Assembly: GCA_963824985.1 (NCBI GenBank)
Contig: CAWGRQ010000020.1
Location: forward strand, 1 to 64,000
Length of the DNA: 64,000 nucleotides
Direction of reading: 5' to 3'
Source: JAFNAG01 sp963824985
Lineage (GTDB): Bacteria; Acidobacteriota; UBA6911
Below, in pieces: positions 26,455 to 35,457 of this stretch. The notes below the pieces were generated by a model. It did not search any database, was not told the origin of the DNA, and was given only the letters and a program-made list of their open reading frames with translations. Both the position numbers and the translations under genes were made by a program. Within the stretch, counting starts at the first letter, position 1. Every line of letters starts with the position of its first letter.

Positions 26455-28031
26455 AGGAAGTCCTCCAGACGGTAGTCGGTTATGGGACGGATACTGGGAT
26501 GCTCGGAAAGCAGGGGCTGGGAGATCGACCTGGCCGCGTACTGTTGGGTCAGGCGCTGCAGAGCTTTGTAACGGAACTGACGGTGGATGGTAGCCGTCCG
26601 AGCGGCCGCCAGCACTCGTTCCCGGGGATGGAGACGAGTCAAACCGAGCACTCCCTGGATCAATCGGAGAGCCCGGACGCCGCGTTCTTCCAGAGCCGCT
26701 TCCGCCCACTCGCGCAGCGGCGATCCTACGCGCTCGCAGCGTGCGAGCAGCTTGGCCGTGAAGGCCGTCTGCGAGGAGGTTTCGCCGCCGGCTTCACCGG
26801 GTCTGGCAGCGAATTGGCCCGGGCGAAGGCGTTGGTAGACGGCGACCTGGGTGTCACCGTGGTACAGACGCACCAGGTTGCGATCCCAACGCACGCGGAT
26901 TTTCTGCCCGAGGAGATGCAGCGGCGCCGGGTAAAAGGCTCCATCGACCTCGACATGCCCGTCGGGATGGATGGTACGCTGTCCGGAGCGAAAGAAGGAG
27001 AAACGCTCCGGTGGCAGCGGCTGTAGAGCCGGTTTTTCGATCTCAAGGAAGTGGGCCATGACCTGCCGGCGCGTGGTGCCGTGAATCCGCAACCGGGCCA
27101 CGGTTCGATTCCAGCGCCGGAGATGCTCGTTCTGCTCAGCAAGACTGTTGAAGCGACGGCCTTTGAGGGCATTGTCCTTGACGTATCCGCCACTGCGTTC
27201 CTGCTTCCCGTTCTCCTGCGGATTCCGGGGGCGTGTGGGCAAAGGCGTAAAGCCCCAGTGACGGGCGAAGACCGCATAGATCTCATTGCTGTCCGGGTCA
27301 TAGAGGCATGCGCGCACGACCGCGCTTTTCTGATTATCATGGCGGATGACCCTCGGAACCCCACCCAGGTCGGCGAAAGCGTTTTCGTGCAAGCGGAGAA
27401 AGGTTTCAAGGCTCTGGTCCCAAACGGCCTCCTCATAACCATGTCGGGAGTGGCACAAGGTCAAGCGAAACACCCAAGGCCGCTTCCATTGACCGCTCGA
27501 TTCGTCCAAGGTGGGGGCTCCCTGGAAGAAATCAACTTGCCCCTCTTCTCCTGGGGCACTGTGGAAGACGCCGACTGCCCGGTGACGGCGCGGCAGCTTG
27601 CGGACGAAACGCTTGACAGCTTCGTAGCTGTACCCGAACCCATACTCCTCGACAAGATCCTGCCAGATGCGCTGAACGGACAGTCCGGCGTCCAGCTTGG
27701 CGACGATCGTGTCACAGTAGAGCGCAGCTGATGACCTCGGGGGTGGGCTCGAGCCGGGGAACACTTTGGCCGGTTTTGAACCCGAGCCGGCGGTCACTTT
27801 GGCCGGTTTTGAAGGGTCGGAGACCGAAAAATCGCAGTTTTCACCAGCACCGGGCTCTTCAGAGCCGGGGAACACTTTGGCCGGTTTTGAATGCCGGATA
27901 CGATCGTAGCGGGAGATGGTCTCGCGCCGGACACCGGTTTCGGCCTCTATGCGCCGATAGGTCCAGCGGAGTTCAAGAAGAGCGTTAACCTGTTGTAGTT
28001 TCGAAGTTTTCAAGTAGTTCGGCACCTGCAT
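26451..28031 (-). CDS. istA: IS21 transposase IstA
   Basis: 526 residues. N-terminal helix-turn-helix (LELRWTYRRIEAETGVRRETISRYDR), then an unusual linker at about residues 48-92 with three SKPAKV units (SKPAKVFPGS, SKPAKVTAGS, SKPAKVFPGS). The rve/DDE core follows: PGEEGQVDFFQGAP (Asp), RVIRHDNQKSAVV (Asp) and PQENGKQERSGGY (Glu). C-terminal Mu-like beta barrel (VEVDGAFYPAPLHLLGQKIRVRWD). It cuts the element ends and joins them to target DNA with IstB. The linker DNA contains three copies of the terminal-repeat core, described as a finding. Confidence 0.95.
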   Translation of the reverse strand: MQVPNYLKTSKLQQVNALLELRWTYRRIEAETGVRRETISRYDRIRHSKPAKVFPGSEEPGAGENCDFSVSDPSKPAKVTAGSGSKPAKVFPGSSPPPRSSAALYCDTIVAKLDAGLSVQRIWQDLVEEYGFGYSYEAVKRFVRKLPRRHRAVGVFHSAPGEEGQVDFFQGAPTLDESSGQWKRPWVFRLTLCHSRHGYEEAVWDQSLETFLRLHENAFADLGGVPRVIRHDNQKSAVVRACLYDPDSNEIYAVFARHWGFTPLPTRPRNPQENGKQERSGGYVKDNALKGRRFNSLAEQNEHLRRWNRTVARLRIHGTTRRQVMAHFLEIEKPALQPLPPERFSFFRSGQRTIHPDGHVEVDGAFYPAPLHLLGQKIRVRWDRNLVRLYHGDTQVAVYQRLRPGQFAARPGEAGGETSSQTAFTAKLLARCERVGSPLREWAEAALEERGVRALRLIQGVLGLTRLHPRERVLAAARTATIHRQFRYKALQRLTQQYAARSISQPLLSEHPSIRPITDYRLEDFL

Positions 28032-28124
28032 CCTCCGTCAATGAGATGACAGAGGATACGGGAAAGCCGCTACCTGACGTGGCCGGTTTTCAAGTGTTCG
28101 GTCGTGGCCGCTTTTGGGTGTTCG

Positions 28125-28358
28125 CTAACAGCGTCCGTTCCACCACACGATTCCGCGGATATAAACATCACTGGCACGTCGTTCTGATTGGGTAGTCTGA
28201 ATGAACGACCGCATGCGCCTCTGCTCTGCAGGAGAGATGAAGTGCAGCTCGCCGTCAATGATCACAGCTTCCTTGCGGCGCACGTATCTTTCCGCCCGGC
28301 TGACAGTCGCATACTTCGCGCTGCCCGGCTGCGGGTTCGCTATTCTGATTCTTGACAT
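28125..28358 (-). pseudogene. Small gene cut by the right end of the IS21 element
   Basis: An open frame of 77 codons (RIRIANPQPGSAKYATVSRAERYVRRKEAVIIDGELHFISPAEQ). Its last codon and stop (TGT TAG) are supplied by the terminal repeat of the insertion sequence at 28125-28130, so the original C-terminus is lost. The product is basic and could be a small nucleic-acid-associated protein. The start is uncertain and no family is recognised. Confidence 0.4.
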
Positions 28359-28712
28359 AGTTTGGGTATTAAATCCGGCTCAGCGGGGGTGTTTTAATCC
28401 CAGGTCGTCGCTTCCTGGTGCTCCCATCAGGAGCAGACAGCCAATTCAGTTCATCGGCGCTGCCATACCGTAGCTTTTTGGTGCACTGCGTGTCAATAAA
28501 GCTTGGTTGCCTTTTTTTAAGAATCAAAAACGAGAGGGAGATTTCCTGTCCATAGCGCTCGTCCGGCCGAGTTTGCTCTGCAGCAAGAACAATCCGCAAT
28601 CGAGGTGCATGCAGAATTCCGGAACGAATTCTGTTGATATTGTGTGTATTGTGCACTATGTCACAGGTGCCCATTCAAGGATGTGTGTTCCTGCAGTACT
28701 CACTGCGAGGGA

Positions 28713-29474
28713 ATGATGATAGATTGGAACGGAAAAGAAATACTGTCCACGACGAGCAGGGGTGGCGTGCAGGTGGTCGCTCACCCATTCGACAATCTGA
28801 TCCGCGCGGGATGCTCACCATGGCCGACGCCCGAGATTCTTCAGAAGCTATATCAAAGCCGCCAAGTTCGTGCATTCCACGATGATAATCTGACAATCTG
28901 CCAATCCGGTATCGGCTTCTATTGCGATCTCCAGTCTCTTCACAGTGAAGATGCCATTACGTGGTCGGTTTTCGGCACGGTTTCCCGTGCGCCGCGCGCC
29001 TGTTTGCAGACGTGGGTCGGCGATGTGATGGATTTCCTGGACATTCCAGACGCTTCGCCGGAACAGGCAGAGATCTTCCTGTGGCGTCGGATACTCCATC
29101 CCGACAATCTTGTGCCTGGCGGTCCTGAGATCGATGCCGGCATTCTCACTGAAAATTCCATCCTCTTTTGGGAGGCCAAGTGGCTATCCCAGGTGGGCAC
29201 TGCCCAAGGAAAGGAAAGGGATAAAGACCAGATCCAATTACGCGGAGAATTCCTGGCGAAGTACTGTGGCAGGCTGTTTCCGAAAGCATCAGTGCTCGCG
29301 GTGATTGGGGTGAGCCTGTTCCCGGGCTGTTTCTGTAACACAGGCCCTGGCAACGTACTGTTCCGGTCCACGACGTGGGAGCACCTCTGCTCGCTTCCGT
29401 CACACCCGTTCGCGGATGAAGTACTACACTATTTTGCATGGAAGAAAAACAACTCGAGATTACCGGCCGCATGA
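28713..29474 (+). CDS. Putative PD-(D/E)XK-type nuclease
   Basis: 253 residues from ATG 28713 with GAGG upstream; the open frame before it is not used. A nuclease-like centre is visible: GGPEIDAGILTENSILFWEAKWLS gives D-x(n)-E-x-K with hydrophobic strands around it, followed by a helix with KDQIQLRGEF, the usual Gln/Arg after the third motif. This fits the PD-(D/E)XK fold seen in restriction and repair nucleases. It is followed after 103 bp by a zinc-ribbon gene on the same strand. Flanked by an IS21 element and phage relics, so a small defence or genome-maintenance pair is possible. Fold assignment is from motif reading only. Confidence 0.62.
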   Translation: MMIDWNGKEILSTTSRGGVQVVAHPFDNLIRAGCSPWPTPEILQKLYQSRQVRAFHDDNLTICQSGIGFYCDLQSLHSEDAITWSVFGTVSRAPRACLQTWVGDVMDFLDIPDASPEQAEIFLWRRILHPDNLVPGGPEIDAGILTENSILFWEAKWLSQVGTAQGKERDKDQIQLRGEFLAKYCGRLFPKASVLAVIGVSLFPGCFCNTGPGNVLFRSTTWEHLCSLPSHPFADEVLHYFAWKKNNSRLPAA

Positions 29475-29577
29475 AGGGGAATCTGGCAGTGCGACGTTGC
29501 TTGGAGACATGGAACCCAGGACTCGGCTGATTGCCTCAACGCCGAATGGCGGGAGTGAATGAAGGCGGAATCAAAGC

Positions 29578-30657
29578 ATGTCTGAGATGGGATTGTACAA
29601 AGGTCGTCATTACACAGGTTGGGTCGAAGATGTAAAGCAGTTGAAACGTGAGAAACGTTTCACGGAGGCTGAAATCCTCCTCAAGGGGCTTGTGGAAACC
29701 GTCAAGGCGGAAAGCAAAGCCAGTGGAAGCTACCCGCCCCCCTGGTACTTCGGAGAGCTGGCATCCCTTTATCACAAGCAGGAACGGTTCGCAGAGGAAC
29801 TCGCGCTTCTGGAGGAATTCCACTGCATATCAGGCTCCGATACCGCCTTTGCCGAAGATATCAGGCGGTGCAAGCTGGATGCCCAGAAAAAAGCGGAGGT
29901 TGAACGGCAGACGCCTTCTTGCCCGTATTGTGCTGCGATTCTGGAGCCGGTGCCCAAGACGACAAAGAAATGCCCTCATTGCGGGCAGAAGATCATCGTC
30001 CGGTCTATTAAAGGGAAAAGCCTGCTTCTGACCATCGAAGAGGCCGAGAGAAGGGCGCGTGATGAGGCTATCCGTTCACAACGCGAAGCAGCTTTGAGGC
30101 GGGCAAACGGGATTCATATCTGCGATTCAGAGTTCGAGAACGAGGAGAAGGAGCTCCGCACCAGACTTGGAGCGGCGTTGCCAAATGATGTTTTCTGGTC
30201 GCTGGCGAACAAGAAGGCTGTCGAACTCGCCGCAAAGGGGGACTGGAACAGCGCCGCCCATGCCTATCGGTCGATGGCCGATCTGCTCTTCCAGGAAGGC
30301 AAGGATCCGAATGAGGTGCAGGCACAGGCTGAGCTGTGCCTGCTCAGATTCCGCGCTGGTTTTCAGAGCCCTCACATTCCCTTATATGTCACGGGCTGTG
30401 ATTGCGCAGCGTGCTCGAAAGAGCCACGAATGATCTCTCTCGCAGATGCATTGGAGAAGCTTCCAATTCCGCATTCCAGATGTGAAAAGGAGCGCTGCAA
30501 ATGTTCGCTGGTCGAGGAGACAATGCTCCCTCAGAAGAAGTCGCAGCAAACTCCGGCGGGCCCCAGTGTATGCGAGAAGCAGTCAACCACCGGCTCAGCT
30601 CCTGTTCAGGCCGCGCTCCGAAAGAGTTTTTGGTCGAGACTGTTCGGAAAGAGTTAG
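29578..30657 (+). CDS. Zinc-ribbon protein with TPR-like helices, unknown function
   Basis: 359 residues. ATG 29578 follows GGCGGA; a second ATG at 29587 is possible. Residues 15-105 are helical and TPR-like (EAEILLKGLVETVKAES, WYFGELASLYHKQERFAEELALLEEF). A zinc ribbon follows (SCPYCAAIL ... KKCPHCGQKI, residues about 115-143), then helices, a second TPR-like stretch (GDWNSAAHAYRSMADLLFQEGK), and a cysteine cluster (GCDCAACSKEP, RCEKERCKCSL) near residues 275-310. The C-terminus is basic and ends SFWSRLFGKS. Located behind a predicted nuclease gene; no family recognised. Confidence 0.7.
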   Translation: MSEMGLYKGRHYTGWVEDVKQLKREKRFTEAEILLKGLVETVKAESKASGSYPPPWYFGELASLYHKQERFAEELALLEEFHCISGSDTAFAEDIRRCKLDAQKKAEVERQTPSCPYCAAILEPVPKTTKKCPHCGQKIIVRSIKGKSLLLTIEEAERRARDEAIRSQREAALRRANGIHICDSEFENEEKELRTRLGAALPNDVFWSLANKKAVELAAKGDWNSAAHAYRSMADLLFQEGKDPNEVQAQAELCLLRFRAGFQSPHIPLYVTGCDCAACSKEPRMISLADALEKLPIPHSRCEKERCKCSLVEETMLPQKKSQQTPAGPSVCEKQSTTGSAPVQAALRKSFWSRLFGKS

Positions 30658-30659
30658 CT

Positions 30660-30790
30660 TCGTCAACGTAACTGCTCCGGAGTAAGCCGCCAGCGCTCGA
30701 ACGAGTTTGAGATATCGCCTGGTCGTCATTTCGGAGGGTTCGATTCCGGAGGCAACGGCCAGGCTCACCAGCGTGATGGCCAGCCGTTCC
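30660..30790 (-). pseudogene. Fragment of a phage helicase-loader-like gene
   Basis: The minus strand reads SGIEPSEMTTRRYLK and, after a frameshift, FERWRLTPEQLR, nearly the same as IEPSEMTTRRYLKSLERWRLAPEQWEQL in the gene at 37626-37883. Only about 40 codons remain. It shows that a second relative of the phage replication module once lay here, 7 kb from the larger remnant. Confidence 0.6.
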
Positions 30791-31014
30791 CAAATCTAAC
30801 TCCCGTCACGTTCGCGGCATAGGCACGAGAAGCGCGTTTCCGCCCCCGTTCGGAATCAAAACCGTAAAGCACCCACCTTCAGGGTCCAAATCAAGCTACG
30901 TCATACGCGCTTGAATCCAACTCGTGATCAGATCCTGTAAACCCGTTACGAACTCATTCTTCACCATTACTGATGGGAATCAGGCTCGCAATTCTTGCTC
31001 GGACAAATTAAAGC
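30791..31014. other. Gene-free stretch before the PadR promoter
   Basis: No gene or motif identified between the phage-gene fragment and the PadR promoter. Confidence 0.35.
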
Positions 31015-31049
31015 TTGACAATTCACGGTTCTTGTCTACAATGTAGACA
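31015..31049 (+). promoter_or_regulatory. PadR promoter-operator with expected leaderless start
   Basis: Consensus TTGACA (31015-31020), a 16-bp spacer and TACAAT (31037-31042). The -10 lies inside the perfect palindrome TGTCTACAATGTAGACA (31033-31049), and the A of the padR ATG is its last base. With a normal start distance, transcription would begin at or within a base or two of the ATG, so the mRNA would be leaderless and the operator autoregulatory. Confidence 0.78.
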
Positions 31050-31378
31050 TGGCAGACATCCTTGGCGGATTTGAACAGGCCGTCCTCCTGACTGTACTAA
31101 AACTTGGCGACGGCGCTTATGGCCGGACAATTCTGAAAGAGATTTCGATATGCCTCAACCGCGATGTCGCAGCTGGTGCCGTTTATGCGACCCTTGACCG
31201 TCTTGAAGTTAAAGGATTGATCTCTTCCCGTCTAGCCCCTGGCACGCCAGCGCGAGGCGGCCGTGCTCGTCGGTATTACGAGCTTGCAGCGGCGGGCATG
31301 GGGGCACTCAACGAAACAAAGGCGGCCCTGGAGAACCTCTGGCGGCACGCGGCTTGGCCCGTCGGAGGTGACGCATGA
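31049..31378 (+). CDS. PadR-family transcriptional regulator
   Basis: 109 residues. Typical PadR winged helix: GGFEQAVLLTVLKLGDGAYGRTILKEISICL, VAAGAVYATLDRLEVKGLISSRLAP, then GGRARRYYELAAAGMGALNETKAALENLW. PadR proteins bind palindromic operators and are released by small ligands. Its stop overlaps the ATG of the membrane protein at 31375 by 4 bp, the frequent PadR/permease-prefix arrangement of Acidobacteria. A palindrome covers its own promoter, so it probably represses itself and the partner. A paralogue is at 50174-50512. Confidence 0.93.
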   Translation: MADILGGFEQAVLLTVLKLGDGAYGRTILKEISICLNRDVAAGAVYATLDRLEVKGLISSRLAPGTPARGGRARRYYELAAAGMGALNETKAALENLWRHAAWPVGGDA

Positions 31379-31974
31379 CTTTACGTCACCCCACAGGTGC
31401 CGGATCGAATCCTGAGGCAACTTCAAAGCGCCCGCCGCGGTGGGCCGAATATCTCCTGATTCATATGCTGAAGCCGCGCGATCGAGAGAGCATTCCAGGC
31501 GATTTGTTCGAGGAATACCGGGAAGAGCGAGCTCCGGCGTTAGGGCGCGCGCGGGCAAATCTATGGTATTACCGGCAGGTACTCAGCCTCGCTTCTTTCC
31601 ACGGAGGTCCCATGAAAAGATCTCTGATGTATCTGTGCTTCTTTACCTTGGCGACATCGGTTTGTCTGGGACTCACGGAAAATCTTCTGCGTACGCCCCT
31701 TTTCGAAGTGCGGATTGGGTGGGCTATTTTGTTGGGAGTCGCGAGTCTTTCCACCATTCTCTATTTGGTGCTACCAGAGTACAGGCTTTTGCGAATTCTC
31801 GTGTCGTTGGGCGCAGTTTTTATGCTTAGTCCCGCAATAGGCGCAATAGCAATGGCATTAGGGGGCAAGGGGCATACGCTGCTGATTGGAGCTGTGGTAA
31901 TCCTTCAGTTGGCGCTTTCAGTTCTCACGCTACTGTTTGTGTCTGATGCACCTGGTTCCCGGCTTCATCTGTAA
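31375..31974 (+). CDS. Permease-prefix-domain membrane protein
   Basis: 199 residues. The N-terminal part (PPRWAEYLLIHMLKPRDRESIPGDLFEEYREERAPALGRARANLWYYRQV) is the permease prefix domain that in Acidobacteria precedes MacB/FtsX-type ABC permeases. Here it is followed by only four or so membrane helices (LMYLCFFTLATSVCLGL, IGWAILLGVASLSTILYLVL, LRILVSLGAVFMLSPAIGA, LLIGAVVILQLALSVLTLLFV) and no permease core, so it is a short family member. Coupled to PadR by a 4-bp overlap, suggesting a ligand-sensing pair. Function unproven. Confidence 0.8.
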   Translation: MTLRHPTGAGSNPEATSKRPPRWAEYLLIHMLKPRDRESIPGDLFEEYREERAPALGRARANLWYYRQVLSLASFHGGPMKRSLMYLCFFTLATSVCLGLTENLLRTPLFEVRIGWAILLGVASLSTILYLVLPEYRLLRILVSLGAVFMLSPAIGAIAMALGGKGHTLLIGAVVILQLALSVLTLLFVSDAPGSRLHL

Positions 31975-32288
31975 CCCATAGGGACCGCGCCAAAAGCCCC
32001 GCGGGGTTATTTCGAAACGTCAACCCCTGCGCGTTTTGGCAAATGCAAATCTAAACGCTTGCGAAGTCCCACCTGCTGACATGAACAGTTGAATTGGTAT
32101 TTGTGCGTCACTTACACTCTCGACTGGTGCTATCTGCATACATTTCTCAAGGGAAGCCGACCTACGATTCTACAAGGGCTCGATGCGAGCCGCTCGAATT
32201 CCAACTCCCGGACAATTGTCCCCAAAACGGCATCGCCCGAAATGGAATGGCCTTTGGAACTTTCAATTATATCAAGAAAGGAACAGCG
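31975..32288. other. Gene-free stretch
   Basis: 314 bp between the PadR module and the next gene. No supported gene or motif. Confidence 0.4.
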
Positions 32289-33020
32289 ATGCGAAGGAAC
32301 GCCCAATACAGCATGATCGCTTTATTGCTTCTGTTTATAAGTGCCGCGAGCGCCGGTCAGGACACGAAATTGCAAGAAGGAAAAAACTTTTGGGCGAAGT
32401 GGATTGAAGCCCGCGGAGGCCGCGAACGCCTGGCGAAGATAACTGAATTCAAGTCGACCTCGGAATTAAAGATTGTTCAACGAGGATTGAATCTTACGAT
32501 GACAACCTACAAAAAGGGACCAAACAAATTCCGCATAGACCAACAGGTGATGGGAATGACAATCACCCAGGTGGTAAACGGGGATAAAGGATGGTCTATC
32601 AACCCACAGACCGGTTTTGCTACAGACATGCCTGATGCAACAAAGGCCCAATTGATGACTGCCGCAAACGAATATGAAACCCTGCTCAACCCGGAACAGT
32701 TTGGCATCGTCATAACATTTGAAGGGCGGGAACCAATCGGAAGTAAAGAGTACATCCTTCTGCAGCATAAGCGCAAGGAAGATACGGTGGGGGTCACTTT
32801 TTACATCGATCCCGATACGTTCCTCCGGTACAAAAACAAATGGACGACAGGCCCTAATGTCGAAGATGAAGTCATCATGTCCGATTACCGGGACGTCGAA
32901 GGCATCAAGGTTCCTTTCAAACAAGTCCATCTGCAAAACGGGAAAGAAATATCGATTACCACGGTCACTGACTACAAATTCAACTGTAACCTGGCCGACT
33001 CTCTTTTTGTTAAGCAGTAG
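32289..33020 (+). CDS. Exported lipoprotein-sorting-like protein
   Basis: 243 residues. ATG 32289 has AAAGGA at good spacing; the open frame upstream lacks signals. Signal peptide (YSMIALLLLFISAASAGQ). The mature part has the pattern of outer-membrane lipoprotein-sorting (LolA-like) proteins: KWIEARGGRERLAKITEFKSTSELKI, KGPNKFRIDQQVMGMTITQVVNGDKGWSINP, then FYIDPDTFLRYKNKW and DYRDVEGIKVPFKQVHLQNG. Proteins of this kind bind lipid tails in a curved beta sheet; many in Acidobacteria have no known partner. Intact. Confidence 0.8.
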   Translation: MRRNAQYSMIALLLLFISAASAGQDTKLQEGKNFWAKWIEARGGRERLAKITEFKSTSELKIVQRGLNLTMTTYKKGPNKFRIDQQVMGMTITQVVNGDKGWSINPQTGFATDMPDATKAQLMTAANEYETLLNPEQFGIVITFEGREPIGSKEYILLQHKRKEDTVGVTFYIDPDTFLRYKNKWTTGPNVEDEVIMSDYRDVEGIKVPFKQVHLQNGKEISITTVTDYKFNCNLADSLFVKQ

Positions 33021-33138
33021 TCAGAGCGCTACTACCGGCCGCGACCAAACTGCTTCTGTGCGATGGATTTTGTACGGTCGTTTCATAATATTTTAATATC
33101 ATGGAGCGAGATGCCGTCACTCCAAGAAGGACCGGACG

Positions 33139-34344
33139 ATGAAGAACGTACTATTGGTTTCAGCAATTGTGATTTTTTTGGCGGACTCCCTCAGCGCCGG
33201 GCAGATCAGCGGGGACTGGCAGGGAGAACTGGCAGCCGGTTCCCAGCAATTGCGCCTTTTTCTCCAAATCGCGAAAGCTGAAGGCGGCGGTTGGAGAGCC
33301 ACCCTGCTCAACATGGGAAGAGGAGTGGAAGCCATCCCCGTTGGTCCGATCACTCTGCAGAACTCGGACCTGAAATTCGCCGTAGAAGCCGTGAAGGCGA
33401 CTTATGAAGGAAAGGTAAGCATGGACGGAACCGCCATCGACGGAACCTGGACACAGGACAAGCCGACGCCCCTGCGGTTTGTGCGCGCCACTGGAAATGG
33501 AGCGTGGCAGCACACGATTTACGTCACTGTGGAAGCGGGTGTCACGTTGGAAGTGATCGACTGGAGCGGCTCGGGACGCCCGCTGGTCCTCTTGTCCGGT
33601 TTGGGAAATACAGCCCATATTTTCGACCGATTCGCACAGAAACTTACTCCGGCATATCACGTTTACGGCATCACCCGGCGGGGCTTCGGCATCTCCAGCA
33701 CACCGGAATCAGGATACTCAGCCGATCGGCTCGGCGACGACGTGCTGGCCGTCATCGATGAACTCAAGCTTGATCGCCCTGTGCTGGCTGGCCACTCCAT
33801 TGCCGGGGAAGAATTGAGTTCTATTGGGTCGCGGCATCCCGAAAAGGTGGCCGGCCTGATCTATCTCGACGCTACCTACAGCTATGCTTTTTATGACCCT
33901 TCCGAGGGAGATTTCAGCATCGACGCGGCAACGCTGCAGAGGAACCTGGAACAGCTGCGCATGGTTCTGGTGAAAGGTCTTAATGCAAAGCCGCTGATCC
34001 AGACAATGCTGGAAACAGATATCCCGCTACTGCAAAAACACCTCCAGAATCTGAAAAGTGCACAGGTCGAATCACAACAGCTGCCGGCCTCCCTGCCGTT
34101 GGGTCCGATGTTGGCGATCGACACAGGTAGGCAGAAGTACACTCAAGTGAGGACGCCAGTTCTCGCGATCTGTGCTGCGCGTTCTGAGACGCTGCAAGCA
34201 TGCGAAAGGCAATCGAAGCTCGTGGAAAATGCAGTGCCGCGGGCGAGGTTTGTCATCTTGCGGGATGCAGCTCATGGTGTCTTTCTTTCAAACGAGGAGG
34301 ATGTGCTGCGCGAGATTAATGCATTTATCGCCGGGCTGAATTGA
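33139..34344 (+). CDS. Exported alpha/beta hydrolase
   Basis: 401 residues with a signal peptide (VLLVSAIVIFLADSLSAGQ). Residues 25-120 form an N-terminal beta domain (ISGDWQGELAAGSQQLRLFLQI) often joined to secreted Acidobacteria hydrolases. Residues 125-400 are the alpha/beta hydrolase fold: oxyanion strand RPLVLLSGLGNT, nucleophile elbow AGHSIAGEE (Ser), and the His in RDAAHGVFLSN; the acid is probably in VLAICAARSE or nearby. Likely an esterase acting outside the cytoplasm; substrate unknown. An AT-rich palindrome at 34365-34382 follows the stop. Confidence 0.88.
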   Translation: MKNVLLVSAIVIFLADSLSAGQISGDWQGELAAGSQQLRLFLQIAKAEGGGWRATLLNMGRGVEAIPVGPITLQNSDLKFAVEAVKATYEGKVSMDGTAIDGTWTQDKPTPLRFVRATGNGAWQHTIYVTVEAGVTLEVIDWSGSGRPLVLLSGLGNTAHIFDRFAQKLTPAYHVYGITRRGFGISSTPESGYSADRLGDDVLAVIDELKLDRPVLAGHSIAGEELSSIGSRHPEKVAGLIYLDATYSYAFYDPSEGDFSIDAATLQRNLEQLRMVLVKGLNAKPLIQTMLETDIPLLQKHLQNLKSAQVESQQLPASLPLGPMLAIDTGRQKYTQVRTPVLAICAARSETLQACERQSKLVENAVPRARFVILRDAAHGVFLSNEEDVLREINAFIAGLN

Positions 34345-34875
34345 GCAGGAATAATGAAGACGACAATTCAATCTATTGAATTTGGACTATGTTAGCACGA
34401 ATTTTCCGATTCGCGCGACGGTCAAAGAGCGAATAGTGCGGTTGTCGTACATGTACAGTGAACGTGAGGGTCAGGTTGTAAGAAGCAACGCGCAACCTCC
34501 GGGAGAATTGCCGAAGGCGCCTCATTTTCAAATCTGTATGATCAACTCTGGCGCCCGGATGAACAAAAATTGTCCGATCCGGGCACATATCATGAACTGC
34601 AATCACCCTGCGGCGCAGTTAAAAAACTCGCAGCGCAGGAAGCCCCATGATCAACGATCTCGGGCGGGGCCTTATCCCTGCATCCCCTTAAAATTCAAGA
34701 TCGCGCGGATGCCAAGTTGATGATTACATATTGGTGGCCGCGCAACCGTGATGTCCCGCAGGAAAGCGCTGCGGCATAGGTTGGATAGGGCACAAGGCGG
34801 CAGGCCGGGCGCCGAACTATGTCGCAGCCCGGCCCACAAATGCAGTAGAATGGTGAAAATCGAAAAGGATTATCA
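34345..34875. other. Gene-free stretch
   Basis: 531 bp. AATTCAATCTATTGAATT at 34365-34382 is a perfect 8-bp AT-rich palindrome just after the hydrolase stop, a weak terminator candidate. Short open frames here show no protein-like composition. Confidence 0.4.
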
Positions 34876-35409
34876 ATGAGGAAGAGCAAAGCGTCGAAGG
34901 AAAATCCCTATGCAGCCGCCTTCAGGAATGCAAAGCCAATCGATCCCGAGCAATTCGCCTTCGCGATGCAACTGGCAAGCGCGGGGGCAAGCTACAGAAT
35001 GCCGATGGAAAGCCCAGCAAGTAAGCGTTTCGAGATCGAAATGACGGACGGGTCGGTGCAGCGCTTCTGCCTGACCGATAACTCCACGAATCGCGCGGCA
35101 GGCGCGATTGTGCAGCATTTCGCACCTGACATGGAAATGGCCCGCTCCGCTTTGATGCGTTGGATGGCGCTTATGCGTATAGCGCAGAAAAAACAGATGC
35201 GAAAATGGGAGCGGAAGCCGCCTGATGGGGACTACATCGAAATCTACAACGCAGTCTTTGAAGCTGCCGCCATACTGCCCCTGAACGGCAATGGAGATTT
35301 CAGTACAGCGGAGTTCTTTCACAAGGTCGAAGAAATTGCGGCAAGAGAAGACGCCGAGGAAGCGTCGCAGAAGGCAAGTGTCGACAAGCCCCCGACGCAG
35401 AACGGCTAG
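34876..35409 (+). CDS. Hypothetical cytoplasmic protein, 177 aa
   Basis: ATG 34876 lies behind AAAAGGA. No signal peptide. The sequence is soluble, helical and charged: FEIEMTDGSVQRFCLTDNSTNRAAGAIVQHF in the first half and a long helix (ALMRWMALMRIAQKKQMRKWER) in the middle, ending in an acidic, coiled-coil-like tail. No family recognised and no clear operon partner. Confidence 0.6.
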   Translation: MRKSKASKENPYAAAFRNAKPIDPEQFAFAMQLASAGASYRMPMESPASKRFEIEMTDGSVQRFCLTDNSTNRAAGAIVQHFAPDMEMARSALMRWMALMRIAQKKQMRKWERKPPDGDYIEIYNAVFEAAAILPLNGNGDFSTAEFFHKVEEIAAREDAEEASQKASVDKPPTQNG

Positions 35410-35457
35410 CGTTGCAGTTCGCCTGCGACGTGTTACTGACGCAGAGGTACATGACAT

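Larger units (their letters stand above)
25455..28130 (-). mobile_element. IS21-family insertion sequence
   Basis: 2,676 bp bounded by 53-bp inverted repeats at 25455-25507 and 28078-28130 (50 of 53 positions match), both starting TGT and sharing AAAAGCGGCCACGACCGAAC. It encodes IstA and IstB in the usual order with a 4-bp overlap. Both genes are intact, so the element may still be active. No direct target duplication is visible beside the ends, which suggests later rearrangement. Inverted-repeat motifs recur inside istA. Confidence 0.92.

Noticed and set aside
25450..28135. Target-site duplication of the IS21 element
   Set aside because: The bases left of 25455 and right of 28130 do not match, so no duplication can be claimed.
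28369..28674. Minus-strand open frame of 101 codons left of the nuclease gene
   Set aside because: No ribosome site, no protein-like pattern, and the last part is low in hydrophobic order. Treated as intergenic.
34365..34382. Rho-independent terminator after the hydrolase gene
   Set aside because: The palindrome is perfect but only AT pairs with a two-base loop and no T-run, so it is too weak to call a terminator.
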